Positions 27,409-35,040 of a DNA stretch of 64,000 nt are shown here, piece after piece (position 1 is the first letter of the stretch; the number at the start of each line of letters is the position of its first letter). The stretch is from contig JAAWWF010000029.1 of the NCBI GenBank assembly GCA_021404565.1, positions 62,001-126,000 on the forward strand. The letters are read 5' to 3'. This stretch comes from Roseivirga sp. GTDB taxonomy: Bacteria > Bacteroidota > Bacteroidia > Cytophagales > Cyclobacteriaceae. The translations under genes were made by a program, and so were the position numbers. The notes beneath the pieces are model-generated. The model had not been told where the DNA came from and ran no database searches. It was given only the letters and a program-made list of their open reading frames with translations.

Positions 27409-27532
27409 TTTAGAATGATCCATTTGCGGCAAGGGACGCATGCTCTCACCGGGTATAACGTTCCTGAAGGTATCAGGTACGGAAGATAAAAAGAGTTTAG
27501 GGCTTATAACAATGTTGTGACTGTTGAACTGG

Positions 27533-27619
27533 TCATGTTGGTGAGGACATTCAAAACATGTTGGTGAGGACACCAACATGCTCAACCACCAACATGCACA
27601 GAGGGGACACTAACATGGG
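27533..27619. repeat. palindromic repeat P, locus D
   Basis: A left half-unit (TCATGTTGGTGAGGACATTC), a perfect core at about 27557-27580, then right half-units CCACCAACATGCACAGAGG and ACACTAACATGGGAG. Lies between the AraC stop and the YafY start. Confidence 0.8.
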
Positions 27620-27650
27620 AGGGTGCACAAAACACATTATTGGCCTGGGT

Positions 27651-28679
27651 TTAACGCGGGTGCTTCTGATATTCGAGGGGTGTTTGTGATGTCAAAGATT
27701 TAAAAAACCTGATGAAGACACTGCTTTCTGAAAAGCCCAGGAGGTAGCTTATTTCATCTATTGACTTCTGCTGTTCTTCAAGATAGGTCTTGGCCAACCT
27801 AAGCTGAAGTTCGTACTCAATCCTTTTGAAGGAGGTGTCCAAATCTTTCAATTTTCGCTGCAGGGTCCTCCTTGATTGATTCAGATGTTGAGATGCGTCA
27901 TCAATGGTTGTTCGTGCGGGTTTTTGATTGAGAATGTGTTTTTTCAGCTCGAGGATCAGCTCGTGTTCCGATCCCAGGTTCTTAATCTCTTCGGCAGCCT
28001 TGGCCTTCAGGTTTTTAAGCAATCCGTATTCGGTTCTGCCGGCATGCTTGTTAAAGAGGTTACGTTCAAAAATGATCTCACTTCTCTCCCGGTTAAATCT
28101 TAATTGACAATTAAACAGCCGATAGTACCCATGGAGATTTTTTGGTTTTGGGTAATTGAAATGAATGCATAGTGGGGTGCAGCGGTGTCCGGTATAGGCG
28201 GCCAGTGATTTAACATTGGAGAGCAGCGCCATGTCTAAGACCTGTTGCTTTGCATATGTCTGATATACGGTCCAGTTGGGGTTTTCCTGATATATTACGG
28301 AGAAGTGATTGTCGGTTGTTTCCAATGAGCAATCCAGCGCATCGCTGATTAATCTGGAGTAATCAATGGCGTTTTTAATAGACTCTTCGAGCGTCTTACT
28401 CTCAAGCATAATGCTGTTGACGGGTGCTGTTACTTTTAAAGAAATGTGTTCTGCAATATGTAAGCCCAGGCAATCATCATCCAAGGCAGTGTGCAGGTAA
28501 TTGAGAGCTCCCACCAGGTCGTCATAGGCTACGTACTTCTGAGTTTTAGTAGAAAACAGGTTGTTTTCCAGGGCACTGACATCAGCTCCCTTGATTTTCC
28601 CATATTCAATCAGATCCCAAATAATAGAGGTAGAAAAGTACATGGTACGAATATGGCGCAAAATGTCAATTTGTTCCAA
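27651..28679 (-). CDS. AraC-family transcriptional regulator
   Basis: A 342-aa regulator with an N-terminal ligand-binding-like domain of the OruR/ArgR type (residues ~20-200) and a C-terminal double HTH (about 235-340: TTIDDASQHLNQSRRTLQRKL, then SIDEISYLLGFSESSVFIRFFKSLTSQTPLEYQ). It is divergent from the VOC gene with 52 bp between starts, so it probably regulates that gene. A decayed copy of its start and of this promoter lies at 24611-24732. Confidence 0.88.
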   Translation of the reverse strand: MEQIDILRHIRTMYFSTSIIWDLIEYGKIKGADVSALENNLFSTKTQKYVAYDDLVGALNYLHTALDDDCLGLHIAEHISLKVTAPVNSIMLESKTLEESIKNAIDYSRLISDALDCSLETTDNHFSVIYQENPNWTVYQTYAKQQVLDMALLSNVKSLAAYTGHRCTPLCIHFNYPKPKNLHGYYRLFNCQLRFNRERSEIIFERNLFNKHAGRTEYGLLKNLKAKAAEEIKNLGSEHELILELKKHILNQKPARTTIDDASQHLNQSRRTLQRKLKDLDTSFKRIEYELQLRLAKTYLEEQQKSIDEISYLLGFSESSVFIRFFKSLTSQTPLEYQKHPR

Positions 28680-28731
28680 TAATCAGCGGCTAGTTTTGAA
28701 GCAGTCATGAATCACAACTAAAAGCAATAAT

Positions 28732-29124
28732 ATGAGCACAAGGCAATTTCCAAAAGGGATTTTACCCGTTTTACCTGTAGCAGATATTAACGAAACGGCC
28801 GATTATTATGTGAATACGCTGGGGTTTACAGAGAATTTTCGTCAAAGCAGCCCAGAAGGTCAATCGGTCAATTCGCAACTCACGCTGGAAGAATCGACTT
28901 TGATGCTCAACCTCAATCCGGAAAAGGCAGAGCTTGAGGGAGGGGGAGTTTATCTATGGATTAGGTTGTTTCAGAAAAACATTGATGAATACTACAAGGC
29001 CCTGCTAAAGGCAGAGGTTAATGTGGTTGAACCTATTGGAGATCAGTTCTGGGGAGATCGCTCTTTTGTAATCAAAGACTGTAACAACTTCTTCTTAGCC
29101 TTTAATCAGGAAATTCAAAAGTGA
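28732..29124 (+). CDS. VOC-family (glyoxalase/bleomycin-resistance fold) protein
   Basis: A 130-residue protein with the vicinal-oxygen-chelate fold: ILPVLPVADINETADYYVNTLGFT at the start and a matching second beta-alpha module ending DQFWGDRSFVIKDCNNFFLAF. The single-domain size and WGDR motif resemble bleomycin-resistance-like proteins. The substrate may be a small toxic compound or antibiotic. Divergent from the AraC regulator. Confidence 0.8.
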   Translation: MSTRQFPKGILPVLPVADINETADYYVNTLGFTENFRQSSPEGQSVNSQLTLEESTLMLNLNPEKAELEGGGVYLWIRLFQKNIDEYYKALLKAEVNVVEPIGDQFWGDRSFVIKDCNNFFLAFNQEIQK

Positions 29125-29281
29125 GACTTGTGGTAACGTCTGTTTTGGCTGCAATGTTCAGTGTCCAGCAGGTGATGAGCGCAATGGGATTTCGGTAAAA
29201 ATCGAGGCCATTGGGTTTCTGGCTTAGTTGAGTACAGATTGGCTTCAGGCTTGTCAGTTTAAAGGGGGTAGGAATGTTATT

Positions 29282-29332
29282 CATGTTGGTGAGGACACCA
29301 ACATGCTCCAGATCGGACACCAATATGTGCAA
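29282..29332. repeat. palindromic repeat P, locus E
   Basis: A perfect core (arms CATGTTGGTG/CACCAACATG around AGGA) followed by one half-unit, ACACCAATATGTGCAAC. Lies in the 280-bp gap between the convergent VOC and DJ-1 genes, which otherwise contains only a hairpin. Confidence 0.8.
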
Positions 29333-29343
29333 CGCGTAAAGGT

Positions 29344-29378
29344 AATAGCGACCTGAGTTTTTACCCCGGGTCGCTATT
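29344..29378. terminator. convergent-gene hairpin
   Basis: Arms AATAGCGACC and GGTCGCTATT with a 15-nt loop, located between the convergent VOC (+) and DJ-1 (-) genes. Probably a terminator; no strong T-tract. Confidence 0.5.
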
Positions 29379-29404
29379 TATCAATCAAAAAGAACTATGG
29401 GATT

Positions 29405-30103
29405 CTACTTTGTATCAGTTATGAGGTTGAGCATTTCTTTGGTCAGCCTGGCTGAAGATGCCGGGTTTTGACCCGTTACCAGATTGCCATCAGCCACTAC
29501 AAAGGGAGTGAAATTATCTCCCTGGCTATAGATGGCGCCTAATTCTTTGAGTTTACTTTCTAAAAGGAAAGGGACCACGGTTTGAGCTCCAACGGCTATC
29601 TCTTCCGAATTGGAAAAAGCGGTTAGCTTTTTCCCTTTGACAAATGGTTGGTTATTCTCATCTCTGGAATCAACCAGGACAGCTACGCCATGGCACAATG
29701 CCCCAATGACTTTATTCTTAGCAACGAACTCGTTTAGGAGCGTTGTCAATGCCGGGTTATTTACGAAATCCCACATTGGGCCGTGTCCGCCTGGAAAATA
29801 AACCAGATCGTAGTCATCGCTCATCAAGTCATCGAGCTTGAGGCTTTCATCCATAAGAACCATGGCATCGGCATCATTCTTAAATTCAATTGTAGCTTCA
29901 GTTTCCCATTCCGGTAACTCGCTGGCCGGATCTACGGGTACCTTGCCACCTCGAATAGAAGCCAGTGTCATCTCAGTACCAGCGTCTTTAAATAGGTAAT
30001 ACGGGGTGGCTACCTCATCCAACCAAACCCCTGTTTTTAATCCGGAATCGCCTAGTGAGTCATGGGAGGTTATCACGAACAGTACTTTCTTTTTATTCAT
30101 CAT
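29405..30103 (-). CDS. DJ-1/PfpI-family protein (type 1 glutamine amidotransferase-like)
   Basis: A 232-aa Hsp31-like member of the DJ-1/PfpI superfamily. The nucleophile elbow has C137-H138 (GALCHGVA) and a conserved E30 near the N-terminus (LDEVATPYY). FPGGHGPMWDF is the family's oxyanion-side motif. Members act as glyoxalase III, deglycase or chaperone-like proteins. It lies 1 bp after a second family member, forming a tandem duplicate operon. Confidence 0.87.
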   Translation of the reverse strand: MMNKKKVLFVITSHDSLGDSGLKTGVWLDEVATPYYLFKDAGTEMTLASIRGGKVPVDPASELPEWETEATIEFKNDADAMVLMDESLKLDDLMSDDYDLVYFPGGHGPMWDFVNNPALTTLLNEFVAKNKVIGALCHGVAVLVDSRDENNQPFVKGKKLTAFSNSEEIAVGAQTVVPFLLESKLKELGAIYSQGDNFTPFVVADGNLVTGQNPASSARLTKEMLNLITDTK

Positions 30104-30104
30104 T

Positions 30105-30773
30105 TTATATCAGTTTCATCATTTCAATGGCCACTGAAGTAGCAGATGCCGGATTCTGGCCGGTTATCAGCTTTCCATCAGTGACCACATAGTTGTTAAA
30201 GGGAGTGGTGTTTGAAAAGAGAGCTCCCTGGTGTGCCAGTGCTGCATCCAGCATAAAAGGGATTACCTCTCCGAGTTTATGCTCGTCTATTTTTTCCTCT
30301 GCCTCAGTAAAAGACGTGATGCGCTTACCTTCCAAAAGGTTCTTGCCATTTGATAAGGTCACGTTGAGCAATGCTACAGGGCCATGGCATACAGCACCTA
30401 ACACACGATCGCTTTCGTAGACGCTCTTGATGACATCCTTGACCAGAGGGCTTGTGACCATGTCAGTCATAGGGCCCAGACCACCCGGGAAATAAATGGC
30501 ATCATATGCCTGAATGTCTATATTCTTTAAAGCGTGACTGAAACTCAGTCGCTTAAAGGCCTTGCTTTCTTTGAATCTCTTGCTCCTTGTATGCAAAGGA
30601 TCGTAGCCAACAAATGGTGGCTCACCTCCGAGAATACTGGCAAAATCTACTGTGTATCCTTGCTCGCTAAACTCAAAGTAGGGGTCTGCCACCTCCGAGA
30701 ATTCATAACCTGCGGCATATTTACCAGTACCAGTAATACTGGTACTGGTGACTATAAACAATATGTGTTTCAT
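30105..30773 (-). CDS. DJ-1/PfpI-family protein (tandem paralogue)
   Basis: Same family and layout as the downstream gene: SEVADPYFEF near the N-terminus, FPGGLGPMTDM, and the nucleophile elbow GAVCHGPVALL (Cys 129 from the chosen start). I use the ATG at 30773 (MKHILFIVTST), because homologues begin with this strand; the frame extends to 30803 but those ten codons overlap an inverted-repeat element. The intact catalytic Cys-His argues for activity. The neighbouring detoxification-type enzymes suggest a role against reactive carbonyl compounds. Confidence 0.85.
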   Translation of the reverse strand: MKHILFIVTSTSITGTGKYAAGYEFSEVADPYFEFSEQGYTVDFASILGGEPPFVGYDPLHTRSKRFKESKAFKRLSFSHALKNIDIQAYDAIYFPGGLGPMTDMVTSPLVKDVIKSVYESDRVLGAVCHGPVALLNVTLSNGKNLLEGKRITSFTEAEEKIDEHKLGEVIPFMLDAALAHQGALFSNTTPFNNYVVTDGKLITGQNPASATSVAIEMMKLI

Positions 30774-30798
30774 AGCTGAAATTTTTTGAATTGAAACA

Positions 30799-30994
30799 TT
30801 CAACCCGAATGATGCAATAGACTTTCTATTACGGCCGTAACTCGCTTTGAATCAGTCGCTATACTTCGTTTGTCTTCTCACCATAGCGGTGCTATGCTAT
30901 CAAAGTCAAACTTCCTGATTCCCCGCCTGAACGGAACGGGCAGGTTTGCGATTTACAGCCTCACTACGATTCCTATTGCATTATCCGGGTTCAA
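30799..30994. repeat. 196-bp hairpin element with 22-bp terminal inverted repeats, copy 1
   Basis: Ends TTCAACCCGAATGATGCAATAG and CTATTGCATTATCCGGGTTCAA are near-perfect inverted repeats. Inside are further matched arms (GAATCAG/CTGATTC) and a small hairpin CATAGC-GGT-GCTATG. There is no coding capacity. It ends 5 bp before the stop of the alpha/beta hydrolase at 31000, so it lies at that gene's 3' end. A second copy lies at 33166-33364. Confidence 0.8.
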
Positions 30995-30999
30995 ATCCT

Positions 31000-31749
31000 T
31001 CAGACAATGCTATTTGTGGAGCTGAAAATGGTATCCAAAGCATCGGCAAGTGCTTCAGGTGCAGTTTCCAAAGGAACGTGACCGTATTCGAGTGTAACCG
31101 ATTCAGTGATACCGTTTCTCTGTTGTACATATCGCTGATGATCCAGTGAAATCACTCTGTCCAGGGTAGTTTCTACATAAGCTTTCGGTACGCTGCCGAA
31201 ATTCGCTTTTGTCGTCACTATATTTTCCATAAAGGGTGCCAGCGCTTGTGGTACCAGTTGTGGCAAGATTTCATCCAGCTGGTCTTCGGTTGCTCCTGTG
31301 AAGACAATGTTTAAAATGGTTTCTCTGCTCATCGTTGCGTAAGACTTGTCTTCTGAAATGATCAGGTTTTCAAGAAATTCGCTCTTTTTATCCTCTTCAA
31401 ACACTTCCATAGCGCTCTTTCCATCATAGGGTATTGCGGATGCGATGAATACCATTTTCTCAATTTTCTCCGGCATCTCTTCTGCAACCCTGGCAAAGAC
31501 AAACCCTGCAAAGCTGTGTCCAACCAAAACCACTTTGCCGGCCCTTTTGCGCAATTCTTCTTTCACATGGTTTACATATAAGGTCAGGTCGATTTCCGCA
31601 ATGGGAGTTTTGTCATCGCCATGCCCGGGTAAGTCAATGGCATCTACTACATGTCCTTTTTCTCTGAGTAATTTTATTGTTTTATTCCAGGACCAGGCGC
31701 CTTCCCAGGCTCCGTGGATTAGTAAAATGGGGTTATTTTGATCTTTCAT
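31000..31749 (-). CDS. alpha/beta hydrolase (MES/RsbQ-like)
   Basis: A 249-aa cytosolic hydrolase resembling the plant methylesterase/hydroxynitrile lyase group: LLIHGAWEGAWSW at the oxyanion site, AIDLPGHG, nucleophile elbow VGHSFAG, and late His in EYGHVPLE. Substrates in this group are small esters or ketones. A perfect palindrome (TTGTCATATGACAA) lies about 57 bp upstream of its ATG, shared with the neighbouring tautomerase and Crp/Fnr genes, so it is probably controlled by that regulator. Confidence 0.83.
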   Translation of the reverse strand: MKDQNNPILLIHGAWEGAWSWNKTIKLLREKGHVVDAIDLPGHGDDKTPIAEIDLTLYVNHVKEELRKRAGKVVLVGHSFAGFVFARVAEEMPEKIEKMVFIASAIPYDGKSAMEVFEEDKKSEFLENLIISEDKSYATMSRETILNIVFTGATEDQLDEILPQLVPQALAPFMENIVTTKANFGSVPKAYVETTLDRVISLDHQRYVQQRNGITESVTLEYGHVPLETAPEALADALDTIFSSTNSIV

Positions 31750-31775
31750 TTTTGTTCTGATTATTATTTGTGATG

Positions 31776-31819
31776 TAAAGGTGCATCAGGCTTCGGTGGT
31801 AAAAGTTGTCATATGACAA
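31776..31819 (-). promoter_or_regulatory. Crp/Fnr-type operator palindrome and -7 element of the hydrolase promoter
   Basis: Perfect palindrome TTGTCATATGACAA at 31806-31819. On the minus strand CACCTTTA (31776-31783) lies where a Bacteroidota -7 element (TAnnTTTG) is expected. Centre-to-centre distance is 33 bp, the same as in the two sister promoters, which would place the operator near -40. Confidence 0.7.
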
Positions 31820-31881
31820 TGGTTTCTACCGAAATGTAGAAGCCTGAACACAAGGGTTTTCAGGCTGCTTGCCTTTTCCGG

Positions 31882-32298
31882 TTAAGCCTTGGAAATGGCC
31901 TCTACTATTTCTTCGTTAGTCATAGCGGTTCCATCCAGGTTCCAGGCGCCATCTACTGCATGAATCACATTCACATAAATGTGATCCTTCGGCTGTTTTC
32001 CTCCCGAAAGGTTGTGAATGATATCCGTTACCTCCGCGAAGTGTCGCTTGATTACTTCCCGGTCAGCCAGTGCAAAAGAAGGGACTTTCCATTCTGCCCA
32101 GGCCCCTGAAAACTCCTCACCTCCTGTAAATGAGGACCCTTTCGGTACGATGTGGACATTGGCGGTCACGTTAGGAGTCATGACAGCGTTTCCTGTCAGA
32201 CCATGTGTGTTTAAGAGTGAAGCCGTAATCTCTTCAACGGCTTTTTTTTCACTGCCTGAAGGCAATACACCTTCAGTTAATGTTAATGTAAGTGGCAT
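31882..32298 (-). CDS. tautomerase-family protein
   Basis: The ATG at 32298 gives MPLTLTLTEG..., placing a proline directly after the initiator Met, as needed for the catalytic N-terminal Pro of the 4-oxalocrotonate tautomerase superfamily. The upstream 13 codons of the longer frame would hide this proline and are rejected. At ~138 aa it is a long (two-module) member. HIVPKGSSFTGGEEFSGAWAEWKVPSFAL and the conserved KDHIYVNVIHAVDGAWNLDG are visible. Its promoter carries the shared 14-bp palindrome. Confidence 0.75.
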   Translation of the reverse strand: MPLTLTLTEGVLPSGSEKKAVEEITASLLNTHGLTGNAVMTPNVTANVHIVPKGSSFTGGEEFSGAWAEWKVPSFALADREVIKRHFAEVTDIIHNLSGGKQPKDHIYVNVIHAVDGAWNLDGTAMTNEEIVEAISKA

Positions 32299-32342
32299 AA
32301 TTGTCTTTGTTTTAATTGATGGCTTGATTGCTATCAACTATA

Positions 32343-32386
32343 CAAAGGTGGGGGTGTCAGGCCGGGTAAAAGTTGTCATATGACAA
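32343..32386 (-). promoter_or_regulatory. Crp/Fnr-type operator palindrome and -7 element of the tautomerase promoter
   Basis: TTGTCATATGACAA at 32373-32386, abutting the end of the Crp/Fnr gene, and CACCTTTG on the minus strand at 32343-32350. Centres are 33 bp apart. The bases after the palindrome (CTTTTACC on the minus strand) are also shared with the hydrolase promoter. Confidence 0.72.
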
Positions 32387-32962
32387 TCATTCGCTCAATT
32401 TTGCACGAAGTTTGCTAAGGGTAGAATTGGTCATCCCCAGGTAGGAGGCGACTGCTTTGCTTGAGATTCGGGAGAGAAGTTTAGGTTCATGTTCCATGAC
32501 CCATTTGAGTTTATCGATGCCTTCCATTCCCAAAAAGCTGTAGATCCTCATTTGCGAATGGATAAATGCAAACTCCAGAAAACTATGGTAGATGCCTGCG
32601 AAGGTAGGGCTTGTACTGAGCAATTTTTGAAAGGCATCATAACCAATAACCAGTAACTCTGATGGTTCTAATGATACCAGACAATCTCTTGATGGTTTTT
32701 GCAGAATAAAACTTGTATTGGCCGAGATAATATGGTCTTCCAGGGCGAAATAGCCCGTGACTTCATTTCCTTTATCATCAATTTCATAAAGCCTGAGGCA
32801 TCCACTTGTGATGAAATAGAAGTGCCTGCAGGTCTGACCGAGGTTGCAGAGCATTTCATTCCGAACCGTTTTTTTTGGTTTGAATGCTGAGGTAATTTTT
32901 TGCAGCTCTTTTTGCTCTACTTCCCCATGGCTTCTTATATATTCTTCAAGTCTGTTGTACAC
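32387..32962 (-). CDS. Crp/Fnr-family transcriptional regulator
   Basis: A 191-aa protein with an N-terminal cyclic-nucleotide-binding-like domain (LGQTCRHFYFITSGCLRLYEIDDKGNEVTGYFA) and a C-terminal winged helix (SSKAVASYLGMTNSTLSKLRAKL). No cysteine set for an iron-sulfur cluster, so it is not a classical Fnr. Perfect palindromes of Crp/Fnr-like form (TTGTC-N4-GACAA) lie upstream of this gene and of its two downstream neighbours, pointing to autoregulation and direct control of tautomerase and hydrolase. The ligand is unknown. Confidence 0.88.
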   Translation of the reverse strand: MYNRLEEYIRSHGEVEQKELQKITSAFKPKKTVRNEMLCNLGQTCRHFYFITSGCLRLYEIDDKGNEVTGYFALEDHIISANTSFILQKPSRDCLVSLEPSELLVIGYDAFQKLLSTSPTFAGIYHSFLEFAFIHSQMRIYSFLGMEGIDKLKWVMEHEPKLLSRISSKAVASYLGMTNSTLSKLRAKLSE

Positions 32963-32985
32963 GATACCAGGTCATAGTTTGGACA

Positions 32986-33029
32986 CGAAGGTATGAATCA
33001 TAAATCTATTAAGAGTTGTCATATGACAA
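32986..33029 (-). promoter_or_regulatory. Crp/Fnr-type operator palindrome and -7 element of the regulator's own promoter
   Basis: TTGTCATATGACAA at 33016-33029 and TACCTTCG on the minus strand at 32986-32993, 33 bp centre to centre. About 60 bp upstream of the regulator's ATG, as expected for autoregulation. Confidence 0.7.
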
Positions 33030-33165
33030 TGGTTCTCTTCCTTTGCTGATCTTCCTGACCATCAGAAATATTGATTTTTCGGGGCGTTTTTTTAACGTCT
33101 GACAACCATTTTAGTAAAGAAGGGCACGATGGGCAGGGAAATCAGGCTTAAGGTCTAGGAGCTGA

Positions 33166-33364
33166 TTCAACCCGGAATATGCATTAGAAAATCTATTCCG
33201 TAGATAACTCACTGTGAATCAGTAAAATGAATGAGCTTTTTGATTTAACCATAGCGGTGCTATGCATAAATCAATAAAACTCCCTGATTCCCCGCCTGAA
33301 CGGAACGGGCAGGTGTGTGACTTATCTACTCATAACAAAGTTCCAACGCATAATCCGGGTTCAA
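33166..33364. repeat. 199-bp hairpin element with terminal inverted repeats, copy 2
   Basis: Left end TTCAACCCGGAATATGCATTAG and right end CGCATAATCCGGGTTCAA pair imperfectly. Nested arms GTAGATAACTCAC and GTGTGACTTATCTAC, GAATCAG/CTGATTC, GATTTA/TAAATC and the central CATAGC-GGT-GCTATG make a long hairpin. It stops 2 bp before the stop codon of the nucleotidyltransferase gene, the same 3'-end placement as copy 1. The segment 33030-33165 shows nothing else. Confidence 0.82.
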
Positions 33365-33366
33365 GC

Positions 33367-34164
33367 TCATAGATCCTCCAAGGGAGTCGTTCCACTCATC
33401 CAGCTCCACTCTACTTCTTCCATAAACCAGGTGTAGGCTTCAAGATCAGTGACACCCCAGTCTTTAAAGTCTTGCAAACTCCTGAAGAGGGTCCTGGTAT
33501 TTTGCAGGTTTGGGTTTTGTAGTAAAGAGTCGATATTCCTGAGTAAACCCATGGGCTTTTCAACGCATTTTCCCAGGTAGTGAAGAAGCCATTTGTGGTA
33601 GGGGTAGAGCACCCGGTTATGGGCCAGTATCAGGCGACCGGCATAGAGAGCAAGCTGAGAGGCTGCCCGTGTTTTGGCATAGAGGTTATCATGGCGGTCA
33701 GCCTCTGTCATTAACCAGTGCTGCATAAAAGCCATACAATAGAAAGATTTCAGGCGTTCTTCATGCCCACTTTCAGGGTACACCGCGATATTGTTGATCA
33801 CCTCTTCCAGACCATCCAATCGGGAGTAGCCTAAAAAGGCACCATCAAAAGCAGCGCGGGAGGGCTCGTTGCCTTTGTCTGCTACTTCATGGAGGTATCT
33901 CTCATTGATGATCTTACCATCTACATATCCGCCCGGATAGTTACTGAGGTCAGCTCTGTTAATAAAGAGATCACCGCGGGCTTTTCGCTCATTGTACTCC
34001 TTGTCATGAGCCACAATCAGGAAATCGACATCTGAATCATCTCTTGCGCAGCCTTTGGCTACGGAGCCCCCGATGATCAGGGCTGGAAATGCCGGGTCGT
34101 TCTGATAGGTGCTGACAAGCTTTTCGATCGCTTCCTGATGATGTGCTTTGAGTCCTGAGGTCAT
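33367..34164 (-). CDS. nucleotidyltransferase-domain protein
   Basis: The N-terminal Pol-beta-type nucleotidyltransferase motif is clear: IIGGSVAKGCARDDSDVDFLIV, with GGS at 32-34 and the metal-binding pair D45/D47. The remaining ~200 residues are helical (YARTRAASQLALYAGRLIL-like) and resemble a substrate or nucleotide-binding helical domain. Members include antibiotic adenylyltransferases and MNT antitoxins. No adjacent HEPN toxin gene is present, so an antibiotic- or small-molecule-modifying role is possible; undecided. Confidence 0.78.
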   Translation of the reverse strand: MTSGLKAHHQEAIEKLVSTYQNDPAFPALIIGGSVAKGCARDDSDVDFLIVAHDKEYNERKARGDLFINRADLSNYPGGYVDGKIINERYLHEVADKGNEPSRAAFDGAFLGYSRLDGLEEVINNIAVYPESGHEERLKSFYCMAFMQHWLMTEADRHDNLYAKTRAASQLALYAGRLILAHNRVLYPYHKWLLHYLGKCVEKPMGLLRNIDSLLQNPNLQNTRTLFRSLQDFKDWGVTDLEAYTWFMEEVEWSWMSGTTPLEDL

Positions 34165-34380
34165 AGGCTTGGGTTAAGCTTTGGGCTTCTTATATACTGA
34201 AATTGCCCAAAAGTTCTCCAATAAGCAATGATGCGAGGGATTAAGAGCGAGATGGAGCGGTTTCTTTGTAACCTCAATTTATATGCATTGTTTCCTTTTC
34301 CAGGCCTTCAGAATTATGGGTTTGCCTTCGTCATGGCTTCAGTGTGGCAGTAAGGAAATTCTGAGGTATCAGGCGAAATG

Positions 34381-34409
34381 CTCAGAGTCTCGCAGGTGAT
34401 GACTCTGAG
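34381..34409. repeat. perfect hairpin shared with repeat R
   Basis: Arms CTCAGAGTC and GACTCTGAG flank an 11-nt loop. The same segment, slightly degenerate, forms part of repeat R copy 1 near 11953-11981. It lies 23 bp from the SRPBCC stop and may act as its terminator. The rest of the gap 34165-34431 shows no gene. Confidence 0.6.
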
Positions 34410-34431
34410 CGAAATCGTTTTTGTAGATTAA

Positions 34432-34965
34432 TTAAGAAACGAGCTGCATGGAAGCCTCAAAACTGGCCCCGGCTTCAAGGCTTTTGAATTGCTTTTCGAT
34501 CTCCCTGATGTTTTGCTTGCTGACCAGCTCTCCGGTCTCCAGGTGGTATTTCAATCCAATCAGCAACTTCATGAAGAACTTAGCCATTTTGCCCTTCATA
34601 AGGCCTCCCATAAAGGCAGGTTTGGTACTGTAGCTCATGGTGAAAAGCACTTCAGTCTTATCAGAGCTAAGCTCCACCAGGTCAAAGCGCGCTGTCATTT
34701 TGTCCATCATAGGCAAGCCACCCTCGAAGATTTCTATATCGAAATTGAGGCCTGCTTCGGCCCGTGTAATACGCTCTTGTACCATGGTTTTGGAGTCGAT
34801 GGCGCACTGACGCTCGCAGCCCACAAAACCGTTTTCTCCATTGAGAAAGTGTGAGCCTTCAATCAGTGGATTGAAATCATTTACGTGCCCAAACTTGTTA
34901 AAAACAATATCCCAGACATCTTCCTTGCTGGCATGGATGCTAATACTTTGCTGTACTTCTCTCAT
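34432..34965 (-). CDS. SRPBCC (START/Bet v1-like) domain protein
   Basis: The ATG at 34965 (MREVQQSISIHASKEDVWDIVFNKF) matches the usual start of polyketide-cyclase/SRPBCC proteins; thirteen upstream codons are probably not translated. The fold's hydrophobic-cavity pattern continues through FVGCERQCAIDSKTMVQERITRAE. Binds a hydrophobic ligand; ligand unknown. It lies downstream of the AraC gene's convergent-side neighbour on the same strand with a 75-bp gap and may be under its control. Confidence 0.75.
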   Translation of the reverse strand: MREVQQSISIHASKEDVWDIVFNKFGHVNDFNPLIEGSHFLNGENGFVGCERQCAIDSKTMVQERITRAEAGLNFDIEIFEGGLPMMDKMTARFDLVELSSDKTEVLFTMSYSTKPAFMGGLMKGKMAKFFMKLLIGLKYHLETGELVSKQNIREIEKQFKSLEAGASFEASMQLVS

Positions 34966-35040
34966 AGCTATGGTCTTTTTGATAAGATCAAATACGCTAA
35001 TCAAAGGGAAACCGGCTTTCGAGATTAGCTCAAAGACTTG

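Noticed and set aside
27409-27585. Extended N-terminus of the YafY-type regulator
   Set aside because: It is translated from palindromic repeat P and has no resemblance to the family.
22675-29332. Integron with attC sites
   Set aside because: The repeats are short perfect palindromes with tandem half-units, not attC-like imperfect structures, and there is no integrase. Only the cassette-like layout was kept as an idea.
33367-34164. MNT/HEPN toxin-antitoxin pair
   Set aside because: The nucleotidyltransferase is too long for an MNT antitoxin and no HEPN gene is adjacent.
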